Of a stretch of 57,013 nucleotides of DNA, positions 1-8,991 are shown piece after piece. The number at the start of each line of letters is the position of its first letter. The stretch's first letter is position 1. Origin of the DNA: an uncultured Shewanella sp. GTDB taxonomy: Bacteria; Pseudomonadota; Gammaproteobacteria; Enterobacterales; Shewanellaceae. The position numbers and the translations under genes are program-made. A model generated the notes under the pieces. It saw only the letters and a program-made list of their open reading frames with translations, made no database searches and had not been told where the DNA came from. The DNA is taken from contig NZ_CANLZC010000027.1 of NCBI RefSeq assembly GCF_947495455.1, forward strand, positions 1 to 57,013. The letters are read 5' to 3'.

Positions 1-1285
1 TAAGCCGCCTGTGTGGCAGTGAACATCGCTGAAATGCAGTATCAAGCCGAGCTTATTTTCTAAGCCGCCTGTGTGGCAGTGAACATCGCTGAAATGCAGT
101 ATCAAGCCGAGCTTATTTTCTAAGCCGCCTGTGTGGCGGTGAACGAGGAGGTAATAAATATTATATTCCGAATTTTTTTCTAAGCCGCCTGTGTGGCGGT
201 GAACTAATCAGATAATTTACTGCCCACCGTTGCAGTTTTCTAAGCCGCCTGTGTGGCGGTGAACGAAAAATATCTGTTTTAGGCATTGGAGTTAACTTTC
301 TAAGCCGCCTGTGTGGCGGTGAACTTCAACTGATTATTTGCACGAAATACAAAAGTTTTCTAAGCCGCCTGTGTGGCGGTGAACATTATTTTAGATATTA
401 ATAGTCACGGCGGAATTTTCTAAGCCGCCTGTGTGGCGGTGAACAACGACATTACCAGGATTAATTTCCACAATCGTTTCTAAGCCGCCTGTGTGGCGGT
501 GAACTGTACATCACATCATCCTTGTATACATCACAATTTCTAAGCCGCCTGTGTGGCGGTGAACGAATAATGTTTTGTGCTCATTTGGTACAGGTTTTTC
601 TAAGCCGCCTGTGTGGCGGTGAACGCCTAGAACGATTATCACCGCTGGGTGGTGGGTTTCTAAGCCGCCTGTGTGGCGGTGAACTACAGTCTCGTTCATC
701 CCCTTGAGGCTCTTGATTTCTAAGCCGCCTGTGTGGCGGTGAACAACCTAACCCGAATGCGTTACCTGAACACTTAATTTCTAAGCCGCCTGTGTGGCGG
801 TGAACCTGAAAATGTTATACATAAACAGTACATTAGCTTTCTAAGCCGCCTGTGTGGCGGTGAACTAAAACGGCCAGTGATAAGCACTATTATCACTTTT
901 CTAAGCCGCCTGTGTGGCGGTGAACTTATGTTATGTTCCAGCTCAAGCGCATTGTGATTTCTAAGCCGCCTGTGTGGCGGTGAACTGTATGATGAAATCG
1001 CAACAATGCAAGACATGTTTCTAAGCCGCCTGTGTGGCGGTGAACCGGCGAAAAGCCCCTATGGGATTTTCAAGATATTTCTAAGCCGCCTGTGTGGCGG
1101 TGAACTCACCATTGGCAAAGTAAAAGATTTTCAACCTTTTCTAAGCCGCCTGTGTGGCGGTGAACTTTTGAAACAAATCCCAAAAAATTCAGATAGTTTT
1201 CTAAGCCGCCTGTGTGGCGGTGAACAACGTTGGTTTGGCATGGAGATATTGGGTCATTTTCTAAGCCGCCTGTGTGGCGGTGAAC
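1..1285 (-). CRISPR. Type I-F CRISPR array, 22 repeats
   Basis: A 28-bp repeat recurs every 60 bp, giving 21 complete copies (starting 57, 117, 177 ... 1258) plus one copy truncated by the window edge (1-24). Spacers are 32 nt except one of 33 nt (745-777). On the minus strand the repeat starts GTTCACCGCC and ends GGCGGCTTAGAAA, which matches the type I-F (Csy) class: a 5-bp Cas6f hairpin and an 8-nt CTTAGAAA tail that would form the 5' handle. The array is therefore read on the minus strand with its leader at the high-coordinate end. The two leader-distal repeats (1-24 and 61-84) carry a C-to-T change that turns one stem pair into a U-G wobble, and the spacers after them are identical. No cas gene lies in the window. 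Short ORFs predicted inside the array are artefacts of the repeat. Confidence 0.97.
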
Positions 1286-1440
1286 TATGCCAGTGTAACA
1301 AAAAAATATTGAATGGCAATCAGTTAGCGTAAAATTCGTATTTTACCCTTGTTAAAATCACTACAATGTAACTTATTGATTTTTAATCGAGTTGTTAAAG
1401 AGCGAAAAAACAAGGGTAAAAAAAGGGGTAAAAGTTAACA
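1286..1440 (-). promoter_or_regulatory. CRISPR leader with IHF-type site
   Basis: This AT-rich stretch abuts the leader-proximal repeat and has no ORF. On the minus strand it contains AATCAATAAGTTA (1369-1381), a full match to the IHF consensus WATCAANNNNTTR, about 84 bp from the first repeat. It also holds two short purine-rich blocks of the form AAGGGTAAAA. IHF bending of the leader is known to support spacer acquisition in type I systems including I-F. The site is seen directly; its function here is inferred. Confidence 0.72.
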
Positions 1441-1883
1441 ACTGACTATACGCGGCATGGGCTTAAAAATGCAATGAATAAGCACTCAAAAAATAGAATG
1501 TAGGTAGCTATATAGGAATCACTCCACTTCAAACAGCCCACAACTACAACTGTTAAAACTTATTTGATTGCTTTCAGCGTTAAACATTGTGTGAATACAA
1601 GTGTGAGTGTCGGTTTCAAGACGAGCACCATGATGTAACTGCTATGAGCAAGTCCAAGTAGCCACTTGCCTCCAAACGATTGGATTGGTCTTTGTAAACA
1701 AGAGCCGCGGCGTTTACCTAAGTAAAATGAGCAGCGGCTAATACTCATTCAATTGCCATTGAGGCTGGTTCTCATTCAATCGCCGTTGATTGCTAATGTG
1801 CACTCAATCGCCGTTGAGGCTGGTTCTCATTAATTTCTATCTATAATCATACAATTATTTATAGCATCGCTGACTTCAGCTTA

Positions 1884-1937
1884 TATAAAGTGCTTAGACA
1901 AGGCGACAAGTATAAAGTGCTTAGACAAGGCGACAAG
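1884..1937. repeat. 27-bp perfect tandem duplication
   Basis: The 27 bases at 1884-1910 are repeated without change at 1911-1937, each copy containing TGCTTAGACAAGGCGACAAG. The duplication lies in non-coding DNA and appears recent because the copies are identical. Confidence 0.9.
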
Positions 1938-2217
1938 GTGGCACGTAAGCTGAGTCTCGAAGTTGACTCCAGTCAATGAGACTAATATTAATGAAACTAA
2001 GTGGCTAGTGGCTAAGTGCCAACACTCTTTCTATTTTCCAAGCAAGGTCAAACTTAAGCAACCACTTGCCCTTTAGCGATTTGAGCACTTATTCTGTAAT
2101 ATTAATGGCGTTGCTGACAAAGACTCATACTCAGAGCCCTCAAGGAAGCTGATGGCGCTTTATACCAATACAAGAGCCGCCGCGGAGTTTACTCCACGAC
2201 TTTGCTTTTAAGACTAG

Positions 2218-2306
2218 GTGTAGGCGCAGTTATGACCTTCGAAAAAAGGACTTTTTCGTAGAGCTCCCAAGGATGGGTTCACAGCGAGTCATAAAAGTGC
2301 CTACAC
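2218..2306. repeat. 89-bp palindromic repeat element
   Basis: The arms at 2218-2236 (GTGTAGGCGCAGTTATGAC) and 2288-2306 (GTCATAAAAGTGCCTACAC) are inverted repeats with three mismatches. An inner GAAAAA/TTTTTC pair gives a second stem. The element has no coding potential and would fold into a long hairpin when transcribed on either strand. It resembles REP- or MITE-type extragenic repeats; whether further copies exist elsewhere in the genome cannot be seen here. Confidence 0.6.
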
Positions 2307-2402
2307 AGAAGCCTGCGGCAGGCAATTAACAACAATGAAGTGATAATTTAAAGCATACTCTCTGATAACGAGTATGGCTAAAGGCAAACTAATAATGTTA
2401 AC

Positions 2403-2428
2403 TTTTGCGCTAACCCTCTAGCGCAAAA
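2403..2428. other. Inverted repeat just after cysH
   Basis: TTTTGCGCTA and TAGCGCAAAA form a perfect 10-bp stem with a 6-nt loop two bases beyond the cysH stop codon. The T run lies 5' and the A run 3' of the GC core on both strands, so it is not a textbook intrinsic terminator, but its position at the end of the cysJIH operon suggests transcript-end protection or weak termination. Confidence 0.5.
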
Positions 2429-2430
2429 AA

Positions 2431-3279
2431 CTAGATATCGTAGTGCAAACCACACTCACGCTTAAGCCCATTAAAACGCGTCTCTTCTTCGCTCATGCCC
2501 AGCTCGAGTGGCTTGCTTGAATGGGTATCGCCTACCGACACATAACCTTGCTCCCAAAGGGGGTGATAAGGCAACTCGTGCTCTGTTAAATACTCATGAA
2601 CATCCTTATTCGTCCATTCGACAATAGGCAAGATCTTATATCGGCCTCCCGTTATCGCTAAAATGGGCAAAGCTTCGCGAGTGCTTGACTGACTGTGACG
2701 TAATCCTGCAAACCAAGTGCCCACTTGGAGCTCTTTCATGGCTTGTTGCATAGGCTCAACTTTATTGATCTTGTTATAACGATCCAGACCATCGAGTCCT
2801 TGCTCCCACAAATTCCCGTAACGTGCCTTTTGCCAAGCCGCGCTGTAAGGAGCGGTATAGGTTTTTAAATTTAGCTTTAGGCGTTCAGTCATTTCATCGA
2901 TAAAGCGATAGGTCTCAGGAAAGAGGTATTGCGTATCGGTTAAAATTACTGGAATATCCGCTTTTTGGCGACTCACTAAATGCAGCATCACCGCCGACTG
3001 AATCCCAAAGCTAGACGATAATGCATGGGTGTTAGGCAAAAATGCCAAGGCCCATGCCACGCGTTTTTTCGCATTTAATGAGGCTAAATAAGCATTCACT
3101 CGCTCAAGCACCGCAGCCTGCTCAACCTTAGGTGAGTCTAGTAATGCCGTTAGTTCATCTTTAGTCACAGGGCTATCCCCTAGACTCTGCTCTAAACTCT
3201 GTTCTAGACTGTGATCTAAACCTTGCTCTAAAGTCTGCTCTATGCGCTTGTGAACAGCCTTGCTAATATTCTCAACCAT
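2431..3279 (-). CDS. cysH: Phosphoadenylyl-sulfate reductase CysH
   Basis: CysH reduces PAPS to sulfite and adenosine 3',5'-bisphosphate with thioredoxin or glutaredoxin in the cytoplasm. The protein shows the [10 protein letters not shown] nucleotide-binding loop and the C-terminal ECGLH motif with the catalytic cysteine. The chosen ATG at 3279 has an AAAGGA ribosome-binding site 7 nt upstream and overlaps the cysI stop by 8 bp, as expected for translational coupling. An upstream in-frame ATG at 3381 would bury 102 bp in cysI and is less likely. At 282 residues it is about 35 longer than the usual enzyme. The excess is an N-terminal run with a four-residue period of the LEQS type (residues 13-36) that is absent from the core fold. 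Confidence 0.95.
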   Translation of the reverse strand: MVENISKAVHKRIEQTLEQGLDHSLEQSLEQSLGDSPVTKDELTALLDSPKVEQAAVLERVNAYLASLNAKKRVAWALAFLPNTHALSSSFGIQSAVMLHLVSRQKADIPVILTDTQYLFPETYRFIDEMTERLKLNLKTYTAPYSAAWQKARYGNLWEQGLDGLDRYNKINKVEPMQQAMKELQVGTWFAGLRHSQSSTREALPILAITGGRYKILPIVEWTNKDVHEYLTEHELPYHPLWEQGYVSVGDTHSSKPLELGMSEEETRFNGLKRECGLHYDI

Positions 3280-4999
3280 GGAATTCCTTTGCTGCATCAT
3301 GAACGGCTTTAACCACCCCGACTCGAACCGTGAAATTACCAAAGGTTTCGCCTGCTTTTTTCTCGGCCGCATAACGACCAAACAAGCTATCCAATTCCGC
3401 CATGATTTCAGCTTCTTGAATGTTCTCTTTGTGTAATTTGTTCAATCGGGTCCCCTCAAAACTGGCCCCTAAATACAAGTTATAACGCCCAGGCGCCTTA
3501 CCCACTAACCCAATTTCAGCGGCAAATGGGCGGGCACAACCATTGGGGCAACCTGTCATACGAATAACGATAGCTTGATCCAAAATGCCGTGTTTTTCTT
3601 GTAAGCTTTCCACTTTAGTTAAAAAGTCAGGAAAATAACGCTCGGCCTCGGCCATCGCTAAAGCACAAGTCGGCAATGCCACACAAGCAATAGAGTGACC
3701 ACGCGTGTCACTGATGAGTCTGCCCATTAAGCCATGCTGGCGTGCCAAGGCTTCAATTTGGGCTTTATCGTTTTCATGTACTCCGGCAATAATGACATTC
3801 TGGTTAGAGGTCATTCTAAAATCGCCTTTGTGGACTTTAGCGATTTCTCGCATACCAGTTTGTAAATGCTGACCCGGCATGTCTTTGATACGGCCACCTT
3901 CGATGAATAAAGTTAAATGCCAGTCATTGTCTACGCCTTTTATCCAACCATAACGATCGCCGCGATCACCTATCACTACGTCACGTTTTGGCTCAAACGC
4001 CACGCCGGTGCGTTTTTCTAATTCCGCTTTAAAGGCATCATAACCATGATCGACTATCGTGTATTTCAAACGGGCACGCTTACGGTTAACACGATTACCC
4101 CAGTCACGTTGTACTGTCATCACCGCTTCGGCAAATTTCAGCGTATCTTCAAGCTTAATAAAACCAAAGTCGTCGGCAAGACGCGGAAAGGTTTCGACTT
4201 CACCATGGGTCGATCCCATGCCACCGCCCGCCACTAAGTTAAAGCCCACAAGCTCGCCCTCTTCGGCAACGGCAATAAAACCTAAATCATTGGTGTACAC
4301 ATCCACGTCATTATCCGGCGGTACGGCCACGGCCATCTTAAACTTACGAGGTAAATAAGTTTCACCATACACAGGCTCAGCATCATCTTTAGTGCTAATG
4401 ATCTTTTCATCATCTAACCAAATCTCAGCATAAGCTTTAGTGTGTGGCAGCATGTTATCTGATAGCTTTTTAGCCCATTCATAAGCCTGAGCGTGTAACT
4501 TAGATTCCACTGGATTTGGGTTACACATCACGTTACGGTTCACATCACCACAAGCGGCGATAGAATCGAGGGCTTCACGGTCTAAATCTCTGATAATGGT
4601 TTTTAAATTACGCTTTGGAATACCGTGATACTGAAAGGTTTGTCTTGTGGTTAATCGAATGCTGTTTGAGCTGGTCAACTCTGATGCAATTTTATCCACA
4701 CCTAACCATTGACGTGTGGTACACACACCGCCTGGCACACGAGCTCGTAGCATGAAGCTGTATAAAGGTTCAAGCTTTTGTTCTTTACGCTCATTGCGTA
4801 AATCACGATCATCTTGCTGATAGAAACCATGAAATTTAATGAGTTGCTGATCGCCGTCACTAAAAGAGCCGGTCACTGCTGTCCCTAATCCCTGTTTAAT
4901 GGTACCGCGCAAGTAATCACTGTCTGTTTTTAAATACTCATTAACCGCTAATTTTTTATCCTTTGTTGCCGCTTTTTCATCGCTCTTTTTATCACTCAT
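3272..4999 (-). CDS. cysI: Sulfite reductase hemoprotein beta subunit CysI
   Basis: CysI carries siroheme and a 4Fe-4S cluster and performs the six-electron reduction of sulfite to sulfide, receiving electrons from CysJ. The 575-residue length is normal. The cluster and siroheme ligands are visible as cysteines in [18 protein letters not shown] and [16 protein letters not shown]. The two nitrite/sulfite-reductase ferredoxin-like halves are complete, including [12 protein letters not shown] in the N-terminal half. The gene sits between cysJ (108-bp gap) and cysH (8-bp overlap), all on the minus strand, so the three are almost certainly one operon. Confidence 0.97.
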   Translation of the reverse strand: MSDKKSDEKAATKDKKLAVNEYLKTDSDYLRGTIKQGLGTAVTGSFSDGDQQLIKFHGFYQQDDRDLRNERKEQKLEPLYSFMLRARVPGGVCTTRQWLGVDKIASELTSSNSIRLTTRQTFQYHGIPKRNLKTIIRDLDREALDSIAACGDVNRNVMCNPNPVESKLHAQAYEWAKKLSDNMLPHTKAYAEIWLDDEKIISTKDDAEPVYGETYLPRKFKMAVAVPPDNDVDVYTNDLGFIAVAEEGELVGFNLVAGGGMGSTHGEVETFPRLADDFGFIKLEDTLKFAEAVMTVQRDWGNRVNRKRARLKYTIVDHGYDAFKAELEKRTGVAFEPKRDVVIGDRGDRYGWIKGVDNDWHLTLFIEGGRIKDMPGQHLQTGMREIAKVHKGDFRMTSNQNVIIAGVHENDKAQIEALARQHGLMGRLISDTRGHSIACVALPTCALAMAEAERYFPDFLTKVESLQEKHGILDQAIVIRMTGCPNGCARPFAAEIGLVGKAPGRYNLYLGASFEGTRLNKLHKENIQEAEIMAELDSLFGRYAAEKKAGETFGNFTVRVGVVKAVHDAAKEFHG

Positions 5000-5107
5000 G
5001 GCTCTCGTCTCACTCTTAAATTTATTCGGGCTGCGCTTAATGTCACAGCCATCTTTATATGCGTTATTTTTCGTTCTTATACGTAACTGACATGTTATAA
5101 AAGCGGA

Positions 5108-6916
5108 TCAGTAAACATCTTTTTGGTAACGCTTGTCAGTGCGCAAGGTCTCAAAATACGCATTTGCTTGCTCAAGGCTGAGCTCGCCGTGAGTCATCGC
5201 CACTTCTATGAGAGCTTGATGAACATCTTTAGCCATTCGCTCTGCATCACCACAAATATACAAGTGAGCGCCTTCATTCAGCCATTGCCATAAATCGGCG
5301 CCTTGTTCTGTAATTCTGTGTTGAACATAGATTTTATGGGCCTGATCACGAGAAAAGGCTAAATCTAAGCGCGTTAATTCGCCTGCTTTTAAATATTGCT
5401 GCCATTCCACTTGATATAGAAAATCTTGCTCAAAGTGAGGGTTACCGAAAAAGAGCCAGCTATTACCCGATACGCCTTGCGCGGCGCGCTCTTGCATGAA
5501 AGCTCTAAAGGGCGCAACGCCAGTACCAGGACCTATCATGATCACAGGCGTGTCAGGGTTACTGGGTAAGCGGAAATGATTGTTTGGCTCAACATAAACC
5601 TTCACTTGTGTGCCTTCTTCCGCAGAGGCTAAAAACTGTGACGCACCACCGAAGCGGGTTTCGCCATCATGTTCTTCTTCCACCAGCGCTACCGTTAAAT
5701 GCACTTCACTTTCCACTTCACTTTGACTGGAAGCAATGGAATATAAACGGGGTGTGATCCCACGAAGTAAATCAACAAACTCAGCGGCCGTCACAGTTGC
5801 GGGATATTGACTGATCAGATCGATGACTTGATGATTGATCACATATTGACGAAGCTGGGCTTTATCTTCACACAAAGCCAATAAGGTCGCATTTTGACTT
5901 AACCCTGCCCATGCTTTAACGGTATTAGGGTTCAGTTGGGTTAACTCTTTATTGTCTATCAAGGCTTGCTTTAATGTTAAGCGCTTGTCAGCTAAGATTA
6001 CTTCCTCGCTTGCATTAAGCGACAATTTTGCCAGAATGTCATCGACGAGACGCTCGTTATTGGTAAACCACACCCCTAAAGCATCACCCACTTGATATTG
6101 AATACCTGACTCACCTAGCTCAATTTCAACATGACGCACATCCCTGTCGGAATCGCGTCCTGTCAACTTTTGGCTCACTAAGACTTCAGCGGTAAAAGGA
6201 TTTTGCTTAGTAAAACCGCTATTCGCCGCACTGATGGCGCTGCCACCCGCAAAAGGCACAATACTGGCAGAAGCCTCATTTTGAATAAAAGGTTTAACCG
6301 CCTCTAACACCTCGGTTTGCCACTGCTCAGCGGCCGCTTCATAATCCACATCGCATTCGACCATAGGCAATAAGGCTTTGGCGCCAAGTGCGGTAAACTT
6401 ATCATTAAAATCTTTGCCAGTTTGGCAGAAAAACTCATAACTAGAGTCCCCCAGTGCCAACACAGAGAAATGCAAATTATCCAATTTCGGGGCGCGTTTA
6501 GAAGAAAGAAATTTATGCAGTTCTATGGCATCGTCCGGCGCATCGCCTTCACCATGGGTGCTCACCACAGCCAATAATAAGGTTTCTTGTTTTAATTGAC
6601 GAACTTTGTAATCGCCCATCGACACCAAATTAACCCCATAACCTAAAGCTTGCGCTTTAGCGGCTAATTCAGACGCCACACCACGACCATTACCCGTTTG
6701 ACTACCATAAAGTACTGTTATTGTTTGAGCTGGCTGACTTTCAGCGCTGAGTGTCAGTCCTGATTGCCCTTGTGCCCCTTGCTCTGCAGTAGCAGATAGA
6801 TAGCCACTCACCCACGCGAGTTGTACGGCATTTAACTCAGAGGTGAGTTGTTTTAATTTCTCAGTTTGTGCTTCCGACAACGGAGAAGTCAGTGATGAAA
6901 GCTCTTTTAACAACAT
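5108..6916 (-). CDS. cysJ: Sulfite reductase flavoprotein alpha subunit CysJ
   Basis: CysJ passes electrons from NADPH through FAD and FMN to CysI. From the N-terminus there is a short helical leader, a flavodoxin domain (about residues 65-210, with LYGSQTGNGRGVA binding FMN), an FAD-binding connecting region (RLYSIASSQSE) and an NADPH-binding domain (MIGPGTGVAPFRAFMQER, then YICGDAERMAKDV). It ends with the family's RYQKDVY. At 602 residues it is full length. It is the first gene of the cysJIH operon and faces the transhydrogenase genes across a 558-bp gap. Confidence 0.97.
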   Translation of the reverse strand: MLLKELSSLTSPLSEAQTEKLKQLTSELNAVQLAWVSGYLSATAEQGAQGQSGLTLSAESQPAQTITVLYGSQTGNGRGVASELAAKAQALGYGVNLVSMGDYKVRQLKQETLLLAVVSTHGEGDAPDDAIELHKFLSSKRAPKLDNLHFSVLALGDSSYEFFCQTGKDFNDKFTALGAKALLPMVECDVDYEAAAEQWQTEVLEAVKPFIQNEASASIVPFAGGSAISAANSGFTKQNPFTAEVLVSQKLTGRDSDRDVRHVEIELGESGIQYQVGDALGVWFTNNERLVDDILAKLSLNASEEVILADKRLTLKQALIDNKELTQLNPNTVKAWAGLSQNATLLALCEDKAQLRQYVINHQVIDLISQYPATVTAAEFVDLLRGITPRLYSIASSQSEVESEVHLTVALVEEEHDGETRFGGASQFLASAEEGTQVKVYVEPNNHFRLPSNPDTPVIMIGPGTGVAPFRAFMQERAAQGVSGNSWLFFGNPHFEQDFLYQVEWQQYLKAGELTRLDLAFSRDQAHKIYVQHRITEQGADLWQWLNEGAHLYICGDAERMAKDVHQALIEVAMTHGELSLEQANAYFETLRTDKRYQKDVY

Positions 6917-7474
6917 GAAAACGGCCCTAGATCAGTTTAATGCTGACTAGCTTAGCCGTTGCGTTCAAAAGTAAAAAAGAATAAAAGTTGATTTTTAATT
7001 CCATTTTGGAATATACAAAGTGCAAAAATTAAGCTACAACATAACAACAAATAAAAAGCACCTCGTCAATGCAAGTGATAAGTGTCCTGTTTACACTTTT
7101 ATTTTACTGAAATAAGCACAAGGAAAAGGCGTCTTTATCTACCTAGCCAGACTCAATGCGGCGTAATCAGCGCTCATATAAATGGTTAAATGCGCTTTTT
7201 ACTCTGACGAACAATATTCATTTCCAGCTAAGTTTAAGCAAAACACATTGGTATTAACACACGTACAAGGAAGGTGTATTAGATTGAATTAATTAATATA
7301 AAGTAAATTGATACTCACAACACTCTGTCAAGTAAAGCGCACTCAATATTTAAGCTCCTTGAAGTGACTTTGATTTATCGACTCAGTGACAAATAGCAGA
7401 TTAAGAAACGACTTAGGGATCTTCTTGTATTCCTTAATTTTCGACACTTAACTTTTCACGCACAGGTGATCCTT
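6917..7474. other. Divergent cysJ / pntA intergenic region
   Basis: This gap must hold the cysJ promoter (minus strand) and the pntA promoter (plus strand). The only clear element is ATTCCATTTTGGAAT (6998-7012), a perfect 5-bp dyad with a 5-nt spacer, 82 bp upstream of cysJ. It fits the T-N11-A form of LysR-type operators and could be bound by CysB, the usual activator of cys genes. No RNA gene or further ORF was recognised. Confidence 0.4.
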
Positions 7475-8689
7475 TTGAAAATAGGCCTATTAAAAGAACA
7501 TCATTTCGACGAAAAACGCGTCGCACTTATTCCGGCAAACGTGGCACGTCTAATGAAAAAAAACCTCGAAATAATGATTGAATCAAACGCGGGAAGTCAT
7601 GCGGGTTTTGTGGATGAAGACTATCTCAATGCAGGTGCCAGCATTCACGATCGACACACTATTATTACTCAAGCTGATATTATTATCGTCGTCAATGCAA
7701 AAGGGAAACCACTGGAGGAACTCACAAGTCAGCTCAAAAGCTCGCAATTATTGATTGGTATGATGGATCCTCTCGCCCACCCTAAGCATGCACAACGCCT
7801 TGTTAGCATTGGAGCCAGTGCCATTGCACTGGAACTGGTACCTAGGATCACTCGCGCGCAAAGTATGGATGTTTTGTCCTCCATGGCCACCATTGCGGGT
7901 TATAAAGCTGTCCTCTTGGCCGCTTATAAAGCACCGCGTTTATTTCCTATGATGATGACGGCCGCCGGCACACTTAAACCCAGCCGCGCGCTTATTATGG
8001 GCGTGGGCGTCGCCGGATTACAGGCCTGCGCCACAGCCAAACGATTAGGTGCTGTGGTAGAGGCTTACGATATTCGTCCTGCCGCTCGCGAGCAAATCAT
8101 TTCGGTCGGTGCCAAACCCGTTGAGCTGGATCTTGAAACCGACAATACCGAGACCAAAGGCGGCTATGCAACTGAGCAAAGTGATGACTTTTTAAAGCGT
8201 CAGCAACAGGCCATGACCCATATACTGGCTCAGCAAGATATCATTATTACCACCGCAGCTATTCCTGGACGTACCGCTCCCATATTGATCACTAAAGATA
8301 TGGTCAACAGTATGAAAAATGGCAGTATTATTGTCGATTTGGCTGCTGAAACGGGTGGTAATTGTGAACTCACTGAGCTCAATAAAGAAGTCAATCATAA
8401 TGGCGTTACTATCATAGGTCCCAGTAATATAGCCAGCCTCGCCGCCACCCATGCCAGCCAAATGTTTGGCACCAATATCGAACATTTACTCAATCTGATA
8501 ATAAATAAAGAAGGTGTGCTAACCCTTGATCTTGAAGATGAGATCCTCAAAGACACCTTAGTCACTCATCAAGGTGACATCATTAGCCCCAGGCTTAGGG
8601 ACGTCCTTAACCTTCCAGCTCGCGCCACACTCGATGATAAAGCCAAACCCCTTGATAACGACACCACAACCCATAAGGAAGCAGATTAA
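7475..8689 (+). CDS. pntA: NAD(P) transhydrogenase alpha subunit, domain I
   Basis: This is the NAD(H)-binding part of the proton-translocating transhydrogenase, which drives hydride transfer from NADH to NADP+ using the proton gradient. It resembles alanine dehydrogenase/PntA, with the Rossmann motif MGVGVAGLQACATAKRLGA and the YDIRPAAREQ region. The start is taken as TTG at 7475 because AGGTGA lies five bases upstream and the resulting MKIGLLKE matches the family N-terminus; a GTG at 7466 sits inside that Shine-Dalgarno sequence. The product has 404 residues and stops before the membrane part, which is in the next gene (1-bp overlap). The subunit arrangement is thus split as in Rhodospirillum rubrum rather than fused as in E. 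coli. Confidence 0.93.
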   Translation: MKIGLLKEHHFDEKRVALIPANVARLMKKNLEIMIESNAGSHAGFVDEDYLNAGASIHDRHTIITQADIIIVVNAKGKPLEELTSQLKSSQLLIGMMDPLAHPKHAQRLVSIGASAIALELVPRITRAQSMDVLSSMATIAGYKAVLLAAYKAPRLFPMMMTAAGTLKPSRALIMGVGVAGLQACATAKRLGAVVEAYDIRPAAREQIISVGAKPVELDLETDNTETKGGYATEQSDDFLKRQQQAMTHILAQQDIIITTAAIPGRTAPILITKDMVNSMKNGSIIVDLAAETGGNCELTELNKEVNHNGVTIIGPSNIASLAATHASQMFGTNIEHLLNLIINKEGVLTLDLEDEILKDTLVTHQGDIISPRLRDVLNLPARATLDDKAKPLDNDTTTHKEAD

Positions 8690-8964
8690 TGGATATTTTA
8701 CTTTTATTAACCGTATTTGTTATTGCTATCTTTCTTGGTGTTGAGCTGATCACTAAGGTGCCACCCACCTTACATACACCGTTAATGTCGGGTTCAAATG
8801 CCATTTCAGGGATCACTTTAGTGGGCGCCTTACTCTCAGCAGGATCAGGAGCAGGAATATGGGTCAATATTTTCGGTTTCATTGCCGTCGTTATGGCCAC
8901 GATTAATGTTGTGGGCGGTTACATGGTCACCAATCGCATGCTTGCCATGTTTAAACGCAAATAA
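8689..8964 (+). CDS. pntAB: NAD(P) transhydrogenase alpha-2 membrane subunit
   Basis: The 91-residue protein contains three hydrophobic segments (about residues 3-20, 36-56 and 58-80) with the conserved turn KVPPTLHTPLMSGSNAISG found at the C-terminal end of fused PntA proteins. It forms part of the proton channel together with PntB. Its ATG overlaps the pntA stop as TAATG, so translation is coupled. The small size is normal for a stand-alone PntAB. Confidence 0.93.
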   Translation: MDILLLLTVFVIAIFLGVELITKVPPTLHTPLMSGSNAISGITLVGALLSAGSGAGIWVNIFGFIAVVMATINVVGGYMVTNRMLAMFKRK

Positions 8965-8991
8965 GAACGCAAAATAAGGACAGCTTTCATT

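Larger units (their letters stand above)
1441..2402. other. Gene-free region with small repeats
   Basis: No convincing gene is present between the CRISPR leader and cysH. The region holds three degenerate copies of a roughly 27-bp unit built on CAATCGCCGTTGAGGCTGG (about 1744-1830), a perfect 27-bp tandem duplication (1884-1937), a stretch shared in inverted orientation with 25940-26045, and a hairpin element with 19-bp imperfect inverted ends (2218-2306). It looks like a landing zone for small non-coding repeats. Confidence 0.7.

Noticed and set aside
511..1332. Several short ORFs with a repeated nine-residue pattern inside the CRISPR array
   Set aside because: They are translations of the CRISPR repeat (FLSRLCGGE and its reverse-strand equivalents) with no ribosome-binding sites.
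1560..1748. 62-residue ORF on the minus strand
   Set aside because: No family resemblance or good ribosome-binding site, and it runs into the small-repeat region.
2403..2428. Intrinsic terminator after cysH
   Set aside because: The stem is perfect but the T and A runs are on the wrong sides for a standard terminator on either strand, so it is recorded only as an inverted repeat.
3280..3381. Longer start for cysH
   Set aside because: It would lie entirely within cysI, and the downstream ATG has a proper ribosome-binding site and family-like coupling.
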